DNA of 6,603 nt from an uncultured Eubacterium sp. (GCA_947573465.1 CANPET010000093.1:1-6603), one strand, 5' to 3'; counted from the stretch's first letter, positions 1 through 6,436 are shown. Made by a program: numbers and translations. Notes: generated by a model from the letters alone, not told the origin.

Positions 1-217
1 TTATACAGGAGTAGATGCTAACGTGGCATCAGCTTCCGTAAATTGTGAAGATAGAGATGTAAAAATTACAGATGAGAAGATAGATGCTTTTAAAGCTACT
101 GTAGAATTTTTGATTTCTTCAAATCAGTTTGATACATCAAGCGATGATTGCATAATTAAATCCGCAGATGACATTACAAAATATATTAATACATCTTACT
201 ATGATGGAATTAAATAG
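1..217 (+). CDS. C-terminal end of a probable ABC transporter solute-binding protein (partial)
   Basis: This is the last 71 codons of a gene that starts before the window; the first whole codon begins at base 2 and TAG at 215-217 ends it. The visible peptide is hydrophilic and helix-rich, ending in INTSYYDGIK. It has no membrane segment and shows no recognisable catalytic motif. The main argument for a solute-binding protein is context: it is followed 12 bases later by an SsuC/TauC-type permease and then its ATPase, the usual SsuA-SsuC-SsuB order. The C-terminal tail, with helices separated by short loops, fits the SsuA/TauA/NMT1-like periplasmic-binding fold. In a Gram-positive cell such a protein would be a lipoprotein outside the membrane that hands its ligand to the permease, but the signal peptide lies outside the window. 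The internal GTG at 23 is not a credible start because the frame is open to the edge of the window. Confidence 0.72.
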   Translation, partial: YTGVDANVASASVNCEDRDVKITDEKIDAFKATVEFLISSNQFDTSSDDCIIKSADDITKYINTSYYDGIK

Positions 218-229
218 AGGTAAACAACT

Positions 230-1015
230 GTGAACAAAAAATACATTATTAAAAAAATATTCTTGAATATTATTACTCCTGCGTTAATTCCTGTAATTGG
301 GATTATTATCTGGCAACTGTGTAGTGATGCGGGAATGATTAATTTGAGATTGTATCCTTCTCCGGATAAAATTTGGGATACATTTGTTCAGTCCATCAGC
401 GATGGAACTTTAGGTGAAAATCTGCTTGTCAGTGTTAGAAGAGTATTGATTGGATTCTTGATTGGTGGAAGCTGTGGACTTGTATTAGGTATAATCACAG
501 GATTATTCTCATGGATTAATAAGGCACTCAGTGCTATTGTAGGAGCGTTAAGACCAATTCCTATGGTAGCATGGATTCCATTGTTTATTTTATGGCTGGG
601 GATTGATGAGGCTCCAAAGATTGCGGTTATTACTGTTGGTAGTTTCTGGCCTATATTGGTAAATACATCACAGGGAATCAAAAATGTTGATAATAAGTAT
701 TTAGAAGTTGGACAAATACTTGAGAAAAACAAGTTTCAGATACTAACTAAAATTATCTGGCCGGCATCATTACCATCTGTTTTTACTGGCGTCAGACTTG
801 GAATCAGTTCGGCATGGAACTGTGTGGTTACTGCAGAAATGATAGCTGCATCAGCAGGTATCGGACATATGATTATGCAGGGAAGACAGTATCATAATGT
901 AGCACAGGTATTGGTTGGTGTTGCTGTAATAGGAGTGATTGGTCTGGTATTAGACTTATTCCTTATATGGCTGGAAGATGTTATTTTGAAATGGAATGTG
1001 CAAGAAGGGAAATAA
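230..1015 (+). CDS. ABC transporter permease, SsuC/TauC (nitrate/sulfonate/taurine) family
   Basis: This is the 261-residue membrane subunit of an ABC importer, a normal length for the family. Hydrophobic segments lie near residues 11-30, 70-92, 97-120, 128-146, 187-205 and 225-247, consistent with six helices. The family hallmark RPIPMVAWIPLFILWLGI is at 108-125. The cytoplasmic EAA loop that docks on the ATPase runs from about 159 to 191, with the conserved pieces EVGQILEKNK and WPASLPSVFTGVRLG. Translation starts at GTG 230, preceded by AGAGG at 216-220, which overlaps the stop of the upstream gene. The stop is 5 bases before the ATPase start, so the three genes are surely co-transcribed. 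SsuC, TauC, NrtB and ThiX-type permeases are close relatives. The class of importer is therefore firm, but the substrate (sulfonate, taurine, nitrate, a pyrimidine thiamin precursor or another small molecule) is not established. Confidence 0.93.
   Translation: MNKKYIIKKIFLNIITPALIPVIGIIIWQLCSDAGMINLRLYPSPDKIWDTFVQSISDGTLGENLLVSVRRVLIGFLIGGSCGLVLGIITGLFSWINKALSAIVGALRPIPMVAWIPLFILWLGIDEAPKIAVITVGSFWPILVNTSQGIKNVDNKYLEVGQILEKNKFQILTKIIWPASLPSVFTGVRLGISSAWNCVVTAEMIAASAGIGHMIMQGRQYHNVAQVLVGVAVIGVIGLVLDLFLIWLEDVILKWNVQEGK
1004..1012 (+). promoter_or_regulatory. Ribosome binding site that fixes the ATPase start at 1021
   Basis: GAAGGGAAA lies at the end of the permease gene, with its GGGA about 10 bases before ATG 1021. 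The in-frame upstream ATG at 967 has no purine-rich site in front of it and would add 18 residues (including MAGRCYFEMECARR) unlike any ABC ATPase N-terminus. The ATG at 1030 is poorly spaced. Confidence 0.6.
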
Positions 1016-1020
1016 GACTG

Positions 1021-1803
1021 ATGAGTGAGATGATAAATCAGGGGATTGGAGTAAAGATTAATAATGTAAGTAAAGATTTTCTTGTAGATAATGAAAAAAT
1101 AAACGTATTAGATAATATTGATATGGATATTAAACCGGGAGAGTTTGTCAGCATTGTAGGTTCCAGCGGGTGTGGAAAAAGTACTCTTTTGAAAATGCTT
1201 GGTGGACTGCAGACACCTACAAAGGGAGAAATATATGTTGGCGACAGGCTGGTGGAGAGACCGAATGTTGAGGTTGGAATGATTTTTCAGGAGTCAAGAT
1301 TATTTCCATGGCTGACTTTAGAAGAAAATATTGCATTTGGCATCCATGAAAAACTGCCAAAGGATGTCAAAGAGCAAATGGTTCATGAACATATAAAGAT
1401 GGTTGGATTGGAGGGGTTTGAGAAAGCCCTCCCAAAACAATTATCTGGAGGAATGCAGCAGAGAGCAAGTATTGCCAGAACATTGATTAACAGACCAAAG
1501 GTATTGTTATTGGATGAACCATTTGGAGCCTTGGATGCATTGACCAGAATAACAATGCAGAATGAAATCCTGAAAATATGGGAAATGGAAAAGACAACGA
1601 TGATTCTGGTTACTCATGATATCGATGAATCGATTTACTTGGGAGACAGGGTAGTGGTGTTTTCCAGCAGACCCGGAAGAATAAAAAAAATGGTAGATGT
1701 GGATATCGAAAGACCGAGAAAAAGGAACAGTCAGAATTTTATGGAACTTCGTGAAGAAATTTATAGTGAATTTTTTGGAGAAATAAGTTATAATAAAGCA
1801 TAA
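1021..1803 (+). CDS. ABC transporter ATP-binding protein, SsuB/TauB family
   Basis: This is the 260-residue cytoplasmic ATPase that powers the importer with the preceding permease. All nucleotide-binding elements are present: Walker A GSSGCGKST at 47-55, Q-loop glutamine 90, signature LSGGMQQR at 141-148, Walker B VLLLDEP at 161-167, D-loop GALDALTR at 169-176 and switch histidine 199. The stretch ESRLFPWLTLEENIAFG after the Q-loop is typical of SsuB/TauB/NrtD ATPases, as is FSSRPGRI near 214-221. The length fits a simple ATPase with no fused regulatory or solute-binding domain. I prefer ATG 1021 over the in-frame ATG 967 because 1021 has a ribosome site and avoids a 49-base overlap with the permease. 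The next gene, a LysR regulator, starts 27 bases after the stop. The enzyme is intact and nothing suggests loss of activity. Confidence 0.95.
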   Translation: MSEMINQGIGVKINNVSKDFLVDNEKINVLDNIDMDIKPGEFVSIVGSSGCGKSTLLKMLGGLQTPTKGEIYVGDRLVERPNVEVGMIFQESRLFPWLTLEENIAFGIHEKLPKDVKEQMVHEHIKMVGLEGFEKALPKQLSGGMQQRASIARTLINRPKVLLLDEPFGALDALTRITMQNEILKIWEMEKTTMILVTHDIDESIYLGDRVVVFSSRPGRIKKMVDVDIERPRKRNSQNFMELREEIYSEFFGEISYNKA

Positions 1804-1830
1804 TATCAAAAAAAGGATTGTGAGGTTATT

Positions 1831-2781
1831 GTGAAACAGAACGAATTTTATTATATTAAGGAAGTTGCGAAGCATCATAGTTTTTCAAAAGCATCAAAGG
1901 CATTGGGAATATCACAGCCGGCATTAAGTAATTATATCAAAAAAGTAGAAGCATCGTTAGGTGTGCTGCTTTTTGATAGAAGTATTTCTCCAATTGAAAT
2001 AACAGAATTTGGAAAAATATATTTGCAATATGCGGATGAGGTTATTCAGGCAGGAGAGAAACTTAGCAATATTATGTCGGATTTGCTGGAATTAAAAAAA
2101 GGGGAATTGATTATTGGAAGTACCGCAAGTTTTTCAACCGGATATCTTCCGGGACCAATTTCTACATTTCATAGAAAATATCCGGGAATTGATTTGAAGA
2201 TTATTGAAGGTAAGGTTTCTGAGGTAAGAGAACGCTGTCTGATTGGAGATGTGGACATGTTTTTGTCAGATGCAGATATTGATAATGAGTTATTTGACAA
2301 AGAAGTACTTTTTGATGAACGAATTATTATGGTAGTACCGAAAGAGTTAGCAATCAATGATGAGATAAAGGACTATAGAGTACCATTAGAGGAGATTGTA
2401 AAAGGAAATCTTTCTGATAAGAAATACAAATCTTTGAATCTTGATGTTATGAAAGAGCAGAAATTTATTTTATTAAATGAACAGCAGCATATCAGACATA
2501 GGGTGGATAAGATGTTTGAGATTGCAGGATTTCAGCCAAATGTGGTAATGCAGGTTCCTCAGACCATTACAGGGCTTGCTATGAGTATGGCAGGAGTGGG
2601 AATATCTTTTGTTGCCGAAAGTACAATTAAGTATAATAATTTGAAAGAACACCCATATTATTATAAAGTAGGCGGTGACAAGGAAGCTATTCGAACAATG
2701 TGTATTGCGTATAAGAAAGGGAAATATATACCAAACGCAGGACGGAAATTCATAGAAATTCTAAAAGAACAGTTAGGATAA
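1831..2781 (+). CDS. LysR-family transcriptional regulator, probable regulator of the ABC importer operon
   Basis: This is a 316-residue DNA-binding regulator. Residues 4-62 form the LysR winged helix-turn-helix, with the recognition region FSKASKALGISQPALSNYIK at 18-37 followed by LGVLLFDRS. A linker helix runs to about residue 90. The effector-binding domain begins at GELIIGSTASFSTGYLPGPI (91-110) and continues with FHRKYPGIDLKIIEG. The region between VVPKELA and KFILL (about 172-210) is longer than in CysB/CbbR-type textbook members, which explains the slightly long protein. Start is GTG 1831, with GAGG at 1822-1825; the alternatives further in would cut the helix-turn-helix. The gene is 27 bases downstream of the ATPase and points the same way, so it is probably co-transcribed with the importer and may control its own operon. 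Most LysR regulators are instead divergent from their targets. The effector is unknown; a sulfur or nitrogen metabolite would fit the importer class. Confidence 0.93.
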   Translation: MKQNEFYYIKEVAKHHSFSKASKALGISQPALSNYIKKVEASLGVLLFDRSISPIEITEFGKIYLQYADEVIQAGEKLSNIMSDLLELKKGELIIGSTASFSTGYLPGPISTFHRKYPGIDLKIIEGKVSEVRERCLIGDVDMFLSDADIDNELFDKEVLFDERIIMVVPKELAINDEIKDYRVPLEEIVKGNLSDKKYKSLNLDVMKEQKFILLNEQQHIRHRVDKMFEIAGFQPNVVMQVPQTITGLAMSMAGVGISFVAESTIKYNNLKEHPYYYKVGGDKEAIRTMCIAYKKGKYIPNAGRKFIEILKEQLG

Positions 2782-2804
2782 AGCGCACCAGCGGTGCGCT
2801 TTTT
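2780..2804 (+). terminator. Rho-independent terminator of the importer/LysR operon
   Basis: A perfect 10-base-pair stem, AAAGCGCACC (2780-2789) with GGTGCGCTTT (2793-2802), closes an AGC loop and runs into T residues to 2804, then a T-rich stretch. The 5' arm starts within the LysR stop codon TAA (2779-2781). The stem core is GC-rich in an otherwise AT-rich setting. On the opposite strand the hairpin is followed only by TTTATCC, so it should act mainly on + strand transcripts. Confidence 0.92.
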
Positions 2805-2818
2805 CTCTGTTTGTTTTA

Positions 2819-2847
2819 TTGCACTAATACGGTGCTTATGTTAAAAT
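2819..2847 (+). promoter_or_regulatory. Predicted sigma-A promoter with extended -10 for the cdaA operon
   Basis: TTGCAC (2819-2824) stands as a weak -35, then a 17-base spacer, then TAAAAT (2842-2847) as the -10. The -10 is preceded by TG at 2839-2840, giving the extended form TGTTAAAAT. The predicted start point is near 2854. It lies just after the terminator and about 50 bases before the first gene of the next unit, where a promoter is needed. The spacer contains GCAC-N7-GTGC (2821-2835), which could be chance or an operator half-site pair. Confidence 0.6.
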
Positions 2848-2851
2848 AAAA

Positions 2852-2881
2852 AAGATTATGGGAATGTGTACCCATTTTCTT
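2852..2881 (+). other. Imperfect dyad in the leader of the cdaA operon
   Basis: AAGA (2852-2855) and ATGGG (2858-2862) can pair with CCCAT (2871-2875) and TCTT (2878-2881). This leaves a symmetric TT/TT internal loop and an 8-base terminal loop AATGTGTA. The dyad begins at about the predicted transcription start and ends roughly 11 bases before the ribosome site. It could be a 5' stabilising hairpin, an operator, or chance in AT-rich DNA. It lacks a proper U-tract and a GC-rich stem, so it is not called a terminator or attenuator. Confidence 0.3.
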
Positions 2882-2892
2882 AAATCAGTATT

Positions 2893-2896
2893 GAGG
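2893..2896 (+). promoter_or_regulatory. Ribosome binding site deciding the start of the small membrane protein
   Basis: GAGG sits only 2 bases before ATG 2899 but 8 bases before the in-frame ATG 2905. Normal spacing therefore favours 2905, which removes Met-Lys from the longer form. Confidence 0.55.
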
Positions 2897-2904
2897 TAAT
2901 GAAA

Positions 2905-3342
2905 ATGCTAAACAATGAAAAAATCATATTAATGACAAAATTATCATTATACGAACAGAAAAATGAAAAGTCAGAAATCAAATCCAGCAGATACTTTAAA
3001 AGTGATTATATGTTGATGAAAATGCTGGGTTCTTTTATAAGTGTGTCCATAAGCTATTTTTTATGTTTAGTTTTATGGATTGTATTTAGTGCAGATAAAA
3101 TGATTGGCAATATGACAACGACAGGAAAGTTTGTAGGGTTACTTGTTGTATTAGTTGTCATATATGTTGTATTGGTTGTTGCGTATATGATTTTCAGTTA
3201 CGCATTTTTTTCACATAGGTTTCGAAAAATCAGAAGGAATTTAAAAGAATATAATGGAGATTTGAAAACATTACATCGTATACAGGAACAGGAGTATGAT
3301 GCAATTATAGATGAATTGGAAGAGGGAGGCGAAGAAGCATAA
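2905..3342 (+). CDS. Uncharacterised small membrane protein with two transmembrane helices, first gene of the cdaA operon
   Basis: I do not recognise a named family. The 145-residue product has a charged, hydrophilic N-terminus (about 1-38), a hydrophobic helix at about 41-62, and a very valine-rich helix at about 76-102. A cytoplasmic-looking C-terminal segment starts HRFRKIRRNLKEY (104-116) and ends in an acidic stretch, IIDELEEGGEEA. The basic residues after helix 2 suggest that both termini are inside. The C-terminal 40 residues look helical and could form a coiled coil or a docking surface. There is no signal peptide cleavage site and no enzymatic motif. The start is set at ATG 2905 on ribosome-site spacing; ATG 2899 is an alternative that adds two residues. 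The stop overlaps the next start as TAATG, so the two membrane proteins are probably translationally coupled and may act together. Being first in the operon with cdaA and cdaR, it may take part in c-di-AMP signalling or envelope physiology, but that is inference from position. Confidence 0.85.
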   Translation: MLNNEKIILMTKLSLYEQKNEKSEIKSSRYFKSDYMLMKMLGSFISVSISYFLCLVLWIVFSADKMIGNMTTTGKFVGLLVVLVVIYVVLVVAYMIFSYAFFSHRFRKIRRNLKEYNGDLKTLHRIQEQEYDAIIDELEEGGEEA

Positions 3343-4304
3343 TGACAGCATTATTTGAACTAAGAGAAAAATTAAAAAATTTTTATGGGGCTCATGAAGT
3401 TATACTAAGGCCTATTATCAAATTCCTTGTAGTGTTTGTGTCGCTGATTTTAATTAAGTCTAATATTGGCTATATGGAACTTTTAAATATGTGGTTTATG
3501 ATGCTGGCATTATCTGTTATCAGTGCATTTCTGCCGTGGAATGTAGTAACGGTTATTCTGGCAGCTGATATTGTGGCAAATATATTCTCAGTGTCAGTTG
3601 AACTGGGAGGGTTGATTTTATTAATATCATTGATATTATTTTTGTTATTCTTTAGATTTTCCCCAAAGCAAGGTGCTCTTTTAGTATTTATTCCATTGGC
3701 ATTCTTTTTGAAGATACCATATGCCATTCCAGTGGTGGTGGGATTGTTATGGGCACCATATGCGATTATTCCGGTAGTATTTGGGACAGTTATTTATTTT
3801 ATTATTTATGTTGTTAGTGAAAACACTGCGTTGCTGACGCGGATGTCTAATGGGAATATCAGTTCAGCCAGTGTCAATTCAATTATTAATATGCTGAGTA
3901 ACAACAATGAAATGGTATTGATGATTATTGCATTTGTTATTACGATTCTTGTTGTTTACTTTATTAAGAGAATGTCAGTAGATAATGCGTGGACAATTGC
4001 TATTTTTTCCGGAGGAATTTTGGAATTTGTTATTGTGCTGGTAGGTAGTCTGATGTTAAAAACAGATACTTCTTTAGTGGAGATAATAATTGGCAGTGTG
4101 ATTTCAATAATAATATCGTTTATTATACATTTTTTTGTGTTTTCTGTAGATTATTCCAGAACAGAGCATACACAGTTTGAGGATGACGAATATTATTACT
4201 ATGTAAAAGCTGTACCAAAAATTAATGTGACAGCACCTGAAATGAATGTTAAGAGAATTAATGCTCAGAGAAGAAAAAAGAATCCGAGTAAAAAAATAAA
4301 GTAA
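3342..4304 (+). CDS. Uncharacterised polytopic membrane protein upstream of cdaA
   Basis: This 320-residue protein has about nine hydrophobic segments, near residues 24-39, 47-64, 67-84, 88-105, 110-123, 127-157, 189-208, 216-238 and 246-270. A hydrophilic loop at about 159-188 (starting SENTALLTRMSNGN) separates a six-segment block from a three-segment block. The soluble tail from about 271 has an acidic, tyrosine-rich patch, FEDDEYYYYVKAVPKI (279-294), and ends in a basic cluster, QRRKKNPSKKIK. By the positive-inside rule the tail is cytoplasmic. I believe similar proteins in Lachnospiraceae are sometimes named 'ABC transporter permease', but I see no EAA loop and no ATPase partner here, so that name is not supported. 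The ATG overlaps the stop of the small membrane protein by one base, with AGGGAGG at 3323-3329 (12 bases upstream). cdaA starts 37 bases after the stop. A transporter, or a membrane partner of CdaA/CdaR, are both possible; neither is shown. Confidence 0.88.
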   Translation: MTALFELREKLKNFYGAHEVILRPIIKFLVVFVSLILIKSNIGYMELLNMWFMMLALSVISAFLPWNVVTVILAADIVANIFSVSVELGGLILLISLILFLLFFRFSPKQGALLVFIPLAFFLKIPYAIPVVVGLLWAPYAIIPVVFGTVIYFIIYVVSENTALLTRMSNGNISSASVNSIINMLSNNNEMVLMIIAFVITILVVYFIKRMSVDNAWTIAIFSGGILEFVIVLVGSLMLKTDTSLVEIIIGSVISIIISFIIHFFVFSVDYSRTEHTQFEDDEYYYYVKAVPKINVTAPEMNVKRINAQRRKKNPSKKIK

Positions 4305-4327
4305 TATTATAGAGAATAAGGATTTAG

Positions 4328-4334
4328 AAAGGAG
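4328..4334 (+). promoter_or_regulatory. cdaA: Strong ribosome binding site for the TTG start of cdaA
   Basis: AAAGGAG lies 7 bases before TTG 4342. No ATG occurs in frame nearby, and the protein read from this TTG aligns in length with the CdaA family, including the complete first membrane helix. The pairing of a near-perfect ribosome site with a weak start codon is notable. Confidence 0.8.
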
Positions 4335-4341
4335 TGCAGGA

Positions 4342-5226
4342 TTGAGCGCGATATTTAGTTATGTTCAAGACTTTTTTGAAAAGTATTTAACAATACCGGA
4401 TTTTTATATCAGCGATATTGTTGAAATTATTGTTATTGCGGTGTTAATTTATTATGTTATTTTATGGTTTAGAAAAAGCAGAGCATGGGCCTTGTTAAAG
4501 GGAATATTGGTAATTGTTATTTTTATGGTTATCGCATCGTTGTTTCATCTAACCACTCTTTTATGGATTATAAACAAAACGTTAAGCGCAGGAATTATTG
4601 CGATTGTGATTATTTTTCAGCCGGAGCTGCGTCGGGCTTTGGAGGAATTGGGCAAGAAGAATGTAGTATTTAAGTTGCTGAAGGTTGGAAATAATATAGA
4701 AGATGAGAGGTTAAGTGATAAATCAGCTGAGGAAATTATCCGGGCAACTTTAGAAATGGCAAAAGTAAAAACCGGTGCATTGATTGTAATAGCCAGAGAT
4801 CATGATTTAAGTCAGTACAGCGAAACCGGAATTAAAATCGGCGCCAGAATAACCAGTCAGTTATTAATTAATATATTTGAGAAAAATACTCCGCTTCATG
4901 ATGGAGCTGTTATTATAGAAAATGATAAAGTGGTTTCAGCAACGTGCTATCTGCCATTATCTGATAGTGTATCTATTAGTAAGGAATTGGGAACAAGGCA
5001 TAGGGCAGGACTTGGCATTAGTGAAGTTACGGATGGTATTGTTATTATAGTGTCGGAAGAGACAGGCAGTATTTCTATTGCTAGAGATGGTCAATTAATC
5101 AGGTATGCAGATGCAGCGGTGTTGAAAAGTGAATTAGTGAAAGCTCAGGCTAAGGTAGAAATAAAGGCTAAGAAACGATTTTGGAAAGGAAGGGAGCGCA
5201 ATGAAAAGAGCAATCAGGAAGATTAA
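4342..5226 (+). CDS. cdaA: Diadenylate cyclase CdaA (DacA), membrane-bound c-di-AMP synthase
   Basis: CdaA condenses two ATP molecules into the second messenger c-di-AMP, releasing pyrophosphate. c-di-AMP controls potassium and osmolyte uptake and wall homeostasis in Bacillota. The 294-residue protein has the standard layout. Three N-terminal membrane helices lie at about 24-43, 51-69 and 74-92. FQPELRRALEELG at 92-104 is the family linker, and the DAC catalytic domain spans about 125-265. Catalytic motifs are intact: TPLHDGAVII at 183-192, with the metal-binding Asp187 of DGA, and GTRHRAG at 217-223, with the ATP-phosphate-binding RHR at 219-221. GALIVIARD at 145-153 is also typical. Translation starts at TTG 4342. 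The gene overlaps cdaR by 26 bases, as expected for a coupled enzyme-regulator pair. The C-terminal tail, KAKKRFWKGRERNEKSNQED, is basic, of a kind that varies between species. No other cyclase gene is in the window. Confidence 0.97.
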   Translation: MSAIFSYVQDFFEKYLTIPDFYISDIVEIIVIAVLIYYVILWFRKSRAWALLKGILVIVIFMVIASLFHLTTLLWIINKTLSAGIIAIVIIFQPELRRALEELGKKNVVFKLLKVGNNIEDERLSDKSAEEIIRATLEMAKVKTGALIVIARDHDLSQYSETGIKIGARITSQLLINIFEKNTPLHDGAVIIENDKVVSATCYLPLSDSVSISKELGTRHRAGLGISEVTDGIVIIVSEETGSISIARDGQLIRYADAAVLKSELVKAQAKVEIKAKKRFWKGRERNEKSNQED

Positions 5227-6436
5227 AGCTTCGTTCACGCACAATGTAGGCATTAAAGTAGTTGCGTTTATCGTTGCAGCATTAATCTGGTTAACAGTTG
5301 TTAATATGACAGATCCTGAAAAAACAGTAGTTATATATAGTGTTCCAGTGGAAATAACTCATGAAGATGCGATTAGTGATATGGAAATGGTATATGAAGT
5401 AAGATCTGACAAGTATGTCAATATTACGATATCAGGAAAAAGATCAGTTGTAAGTGGTTTGTCTGCTGATGATTTTAAAGCAACTGCGTCTTTGAAGGAA
5501 TTGTCAAAAGTAAATTCTGTTCCCATAGAGGTTTCGGCAAGACAGGGTTCAAAAGCCAGAAAGGTTACTATTGAAAAACAATCCGTCCAGACATTGATGA
5601 TCGAGATTGAAGAAATAAAGAAAAAGAATTTTAATATTCAGGTGGAATATAGTGGGAATGCAGCAGCAGGTTTTGTGCCAAGCAAATATACTTTATCTAA
5701 AAACAATGTTTCTATTACAGCACCAAATTCTATCTTAAATAGTATTGACAGAGTTGTGGCAGAATGTGAACTGGAAGGAAACAGTGCAGACTTTACGAAT
5801 AAGTGCAGGCTTCTCTTGTATGATTCTAAAGGAAATATCATTAGAACTAAGCATGTAACAATGTCCAGCAGACAGGTTTATGTAACAGTTAAAATAGATA
5901 AAGAGAAGGAAGTACCAATAGAGATTGGCAATATTGGAACTCCGGCAAAAGGATATGAAATAAAAAGTACAATATTATCGTTAGACAAAGTGAGATTAGT
6001 AGGAGATGAAGAATCTCTTGATAGAATAGATAGAATTTTATTAGATAAAGATATTGATATTTCAAAGGCAAAAGACAAGTACACAAAGACGATAGATTTA
6101 AAACAATATGTACCAATAGGAGTTGTTATTTATGGGGAATCTATGGTTAAAATTGAAATAGAAATAAGTAAAATGGCAACAAAAACTTTCCAAGTCAAAA
6201 GTTCGGACATTGAAATAAAGAATCCGGGAGACAATAGTGTTCAAATTCTAGGTGAGGTCAAAGTTACACTTCAGGGAGAAAATGAAGTAATCTCTCAAAT
6301 TTCTTTAAAAGATATTGAAGCAAGTATTGATGTGGACAAGTTGGATAAAGGAAAACATCAGGTTCCATTGAAATTGAAAGTACCTGAAGGGGTTATGGTT
6401 TCAGAGGACTTGAATGTGCAGATAAAGATAAAATAA
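5201..6436 (+). CDS. cdaR: CdaR (YbbR-domain protein), extracytoplasmic regulator of CdaA
   Basis: CdaR is a single-pass membrane protein that contacts CdaA and tunes c-di-AMP production in Bacillus and Listeria. This 411-residue protein has a short basic cytoplasmic N-terminus, then one membrane helix at about 16-35 with the typical VGIKVVAFIVAALIWLTVVN. The remainder is an outside region of beta-rich YbbR repeats at about 44-136, 143-231, 236-322 and 328-411. The repeats are marked by recurring features such as VPVEI/VPIEI, GYEIKSTILSLDKVRLVG and VTLQGENEVI. Four repeats is within the usual range. The start at ATG 5201 lies inside the end of cdaA in another frame and has AAGGAAGGGAG just upstream (5186-5196), so translation is likely coupled to cdaA. 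No enzymatic motif is expected. The product ends cleanly at TAA 6434-6436, and galE begins 15 bases later. Confidence 0.94.
   Translation: MKRAIRKIKASFTHNVGIKVVAFIVAALIWLTVVNMTDPEKTVVIYSVPVEITHEDAISDMEMVYEVRSDKYVNITISGKRSVVSGLSADDFKATASLKELSKVNSVPIEVSARQGSKARKVTIEKQSVQTLMIEIEEIKKKNFNIQVEYSGNAAAGFVPSKYTLSKNNVSITAPNSILNSIDRVVAECELEGNSADFTNKCRLLLYDSKGNIIRTKHVTMSSRQVYVTVKIDKEKEVPIEIGNIGTPAKGYEIKSTILSLDKVRLVGDEESLDRIDRILLDKDIDISKAKDKYTKTIDLKQYVPIGVVIYGESMVKIEIEISKMATKTFQVKSSDIEIKNPGDNSVQILGEVKVTLQGENEVISQISLKDIEASIDVDKLDKGKHQVPLKLKVPEGVMVSEDLNVQIKIK

Noticed and set aside
388..732. A 114-codon antisense open frame inside the permease gene.
   Set aside because: It is the shadow of a strongly conserved permease reading frame, with no start context and no family resemblance.
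967..1020. An 18-residue N-terminal extension of the ATPase from ATG 967.
   Set aside because: It has no ribosome site, overlaps the permease by 49 bases and does not look like an ABC ATPase N-terminus. ATG 1021 is well placed.
1507..1878. A 123-codon antisense open frame across the ATPase end and LysR start.
   Set aside because: It lies opposite two clear genes, has no ribosome site or recognisable domain, and its composition (Phe/Ile/His-rich) is typical of the complement of AT-rich coding DNA.
3342..4304. Calling the polytopic membrane protein an ABC transporter permease.
   Set aside because: There is no EAA loop or other ABC permease signature and no adjacent ATPase in the same operon. 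The importer ATPase upstream belongs to another unit, separated by a terminator.
4279..4310. A possible promoter in the 37-base gap before cdaA (TAATAT at 4302-4307).
   Set aside because: There is no -35-like TTG box at 16-18 bases upstream and no extended -10. AT-rich boxes like this are expected by chance here.
5878..6116. Two overlapping antisense open frames inside cdaR.
   Set aside because: Both lie wholly inside a clear YbbR-domain gene and show low-complexity hydrophobic translations without start signals.
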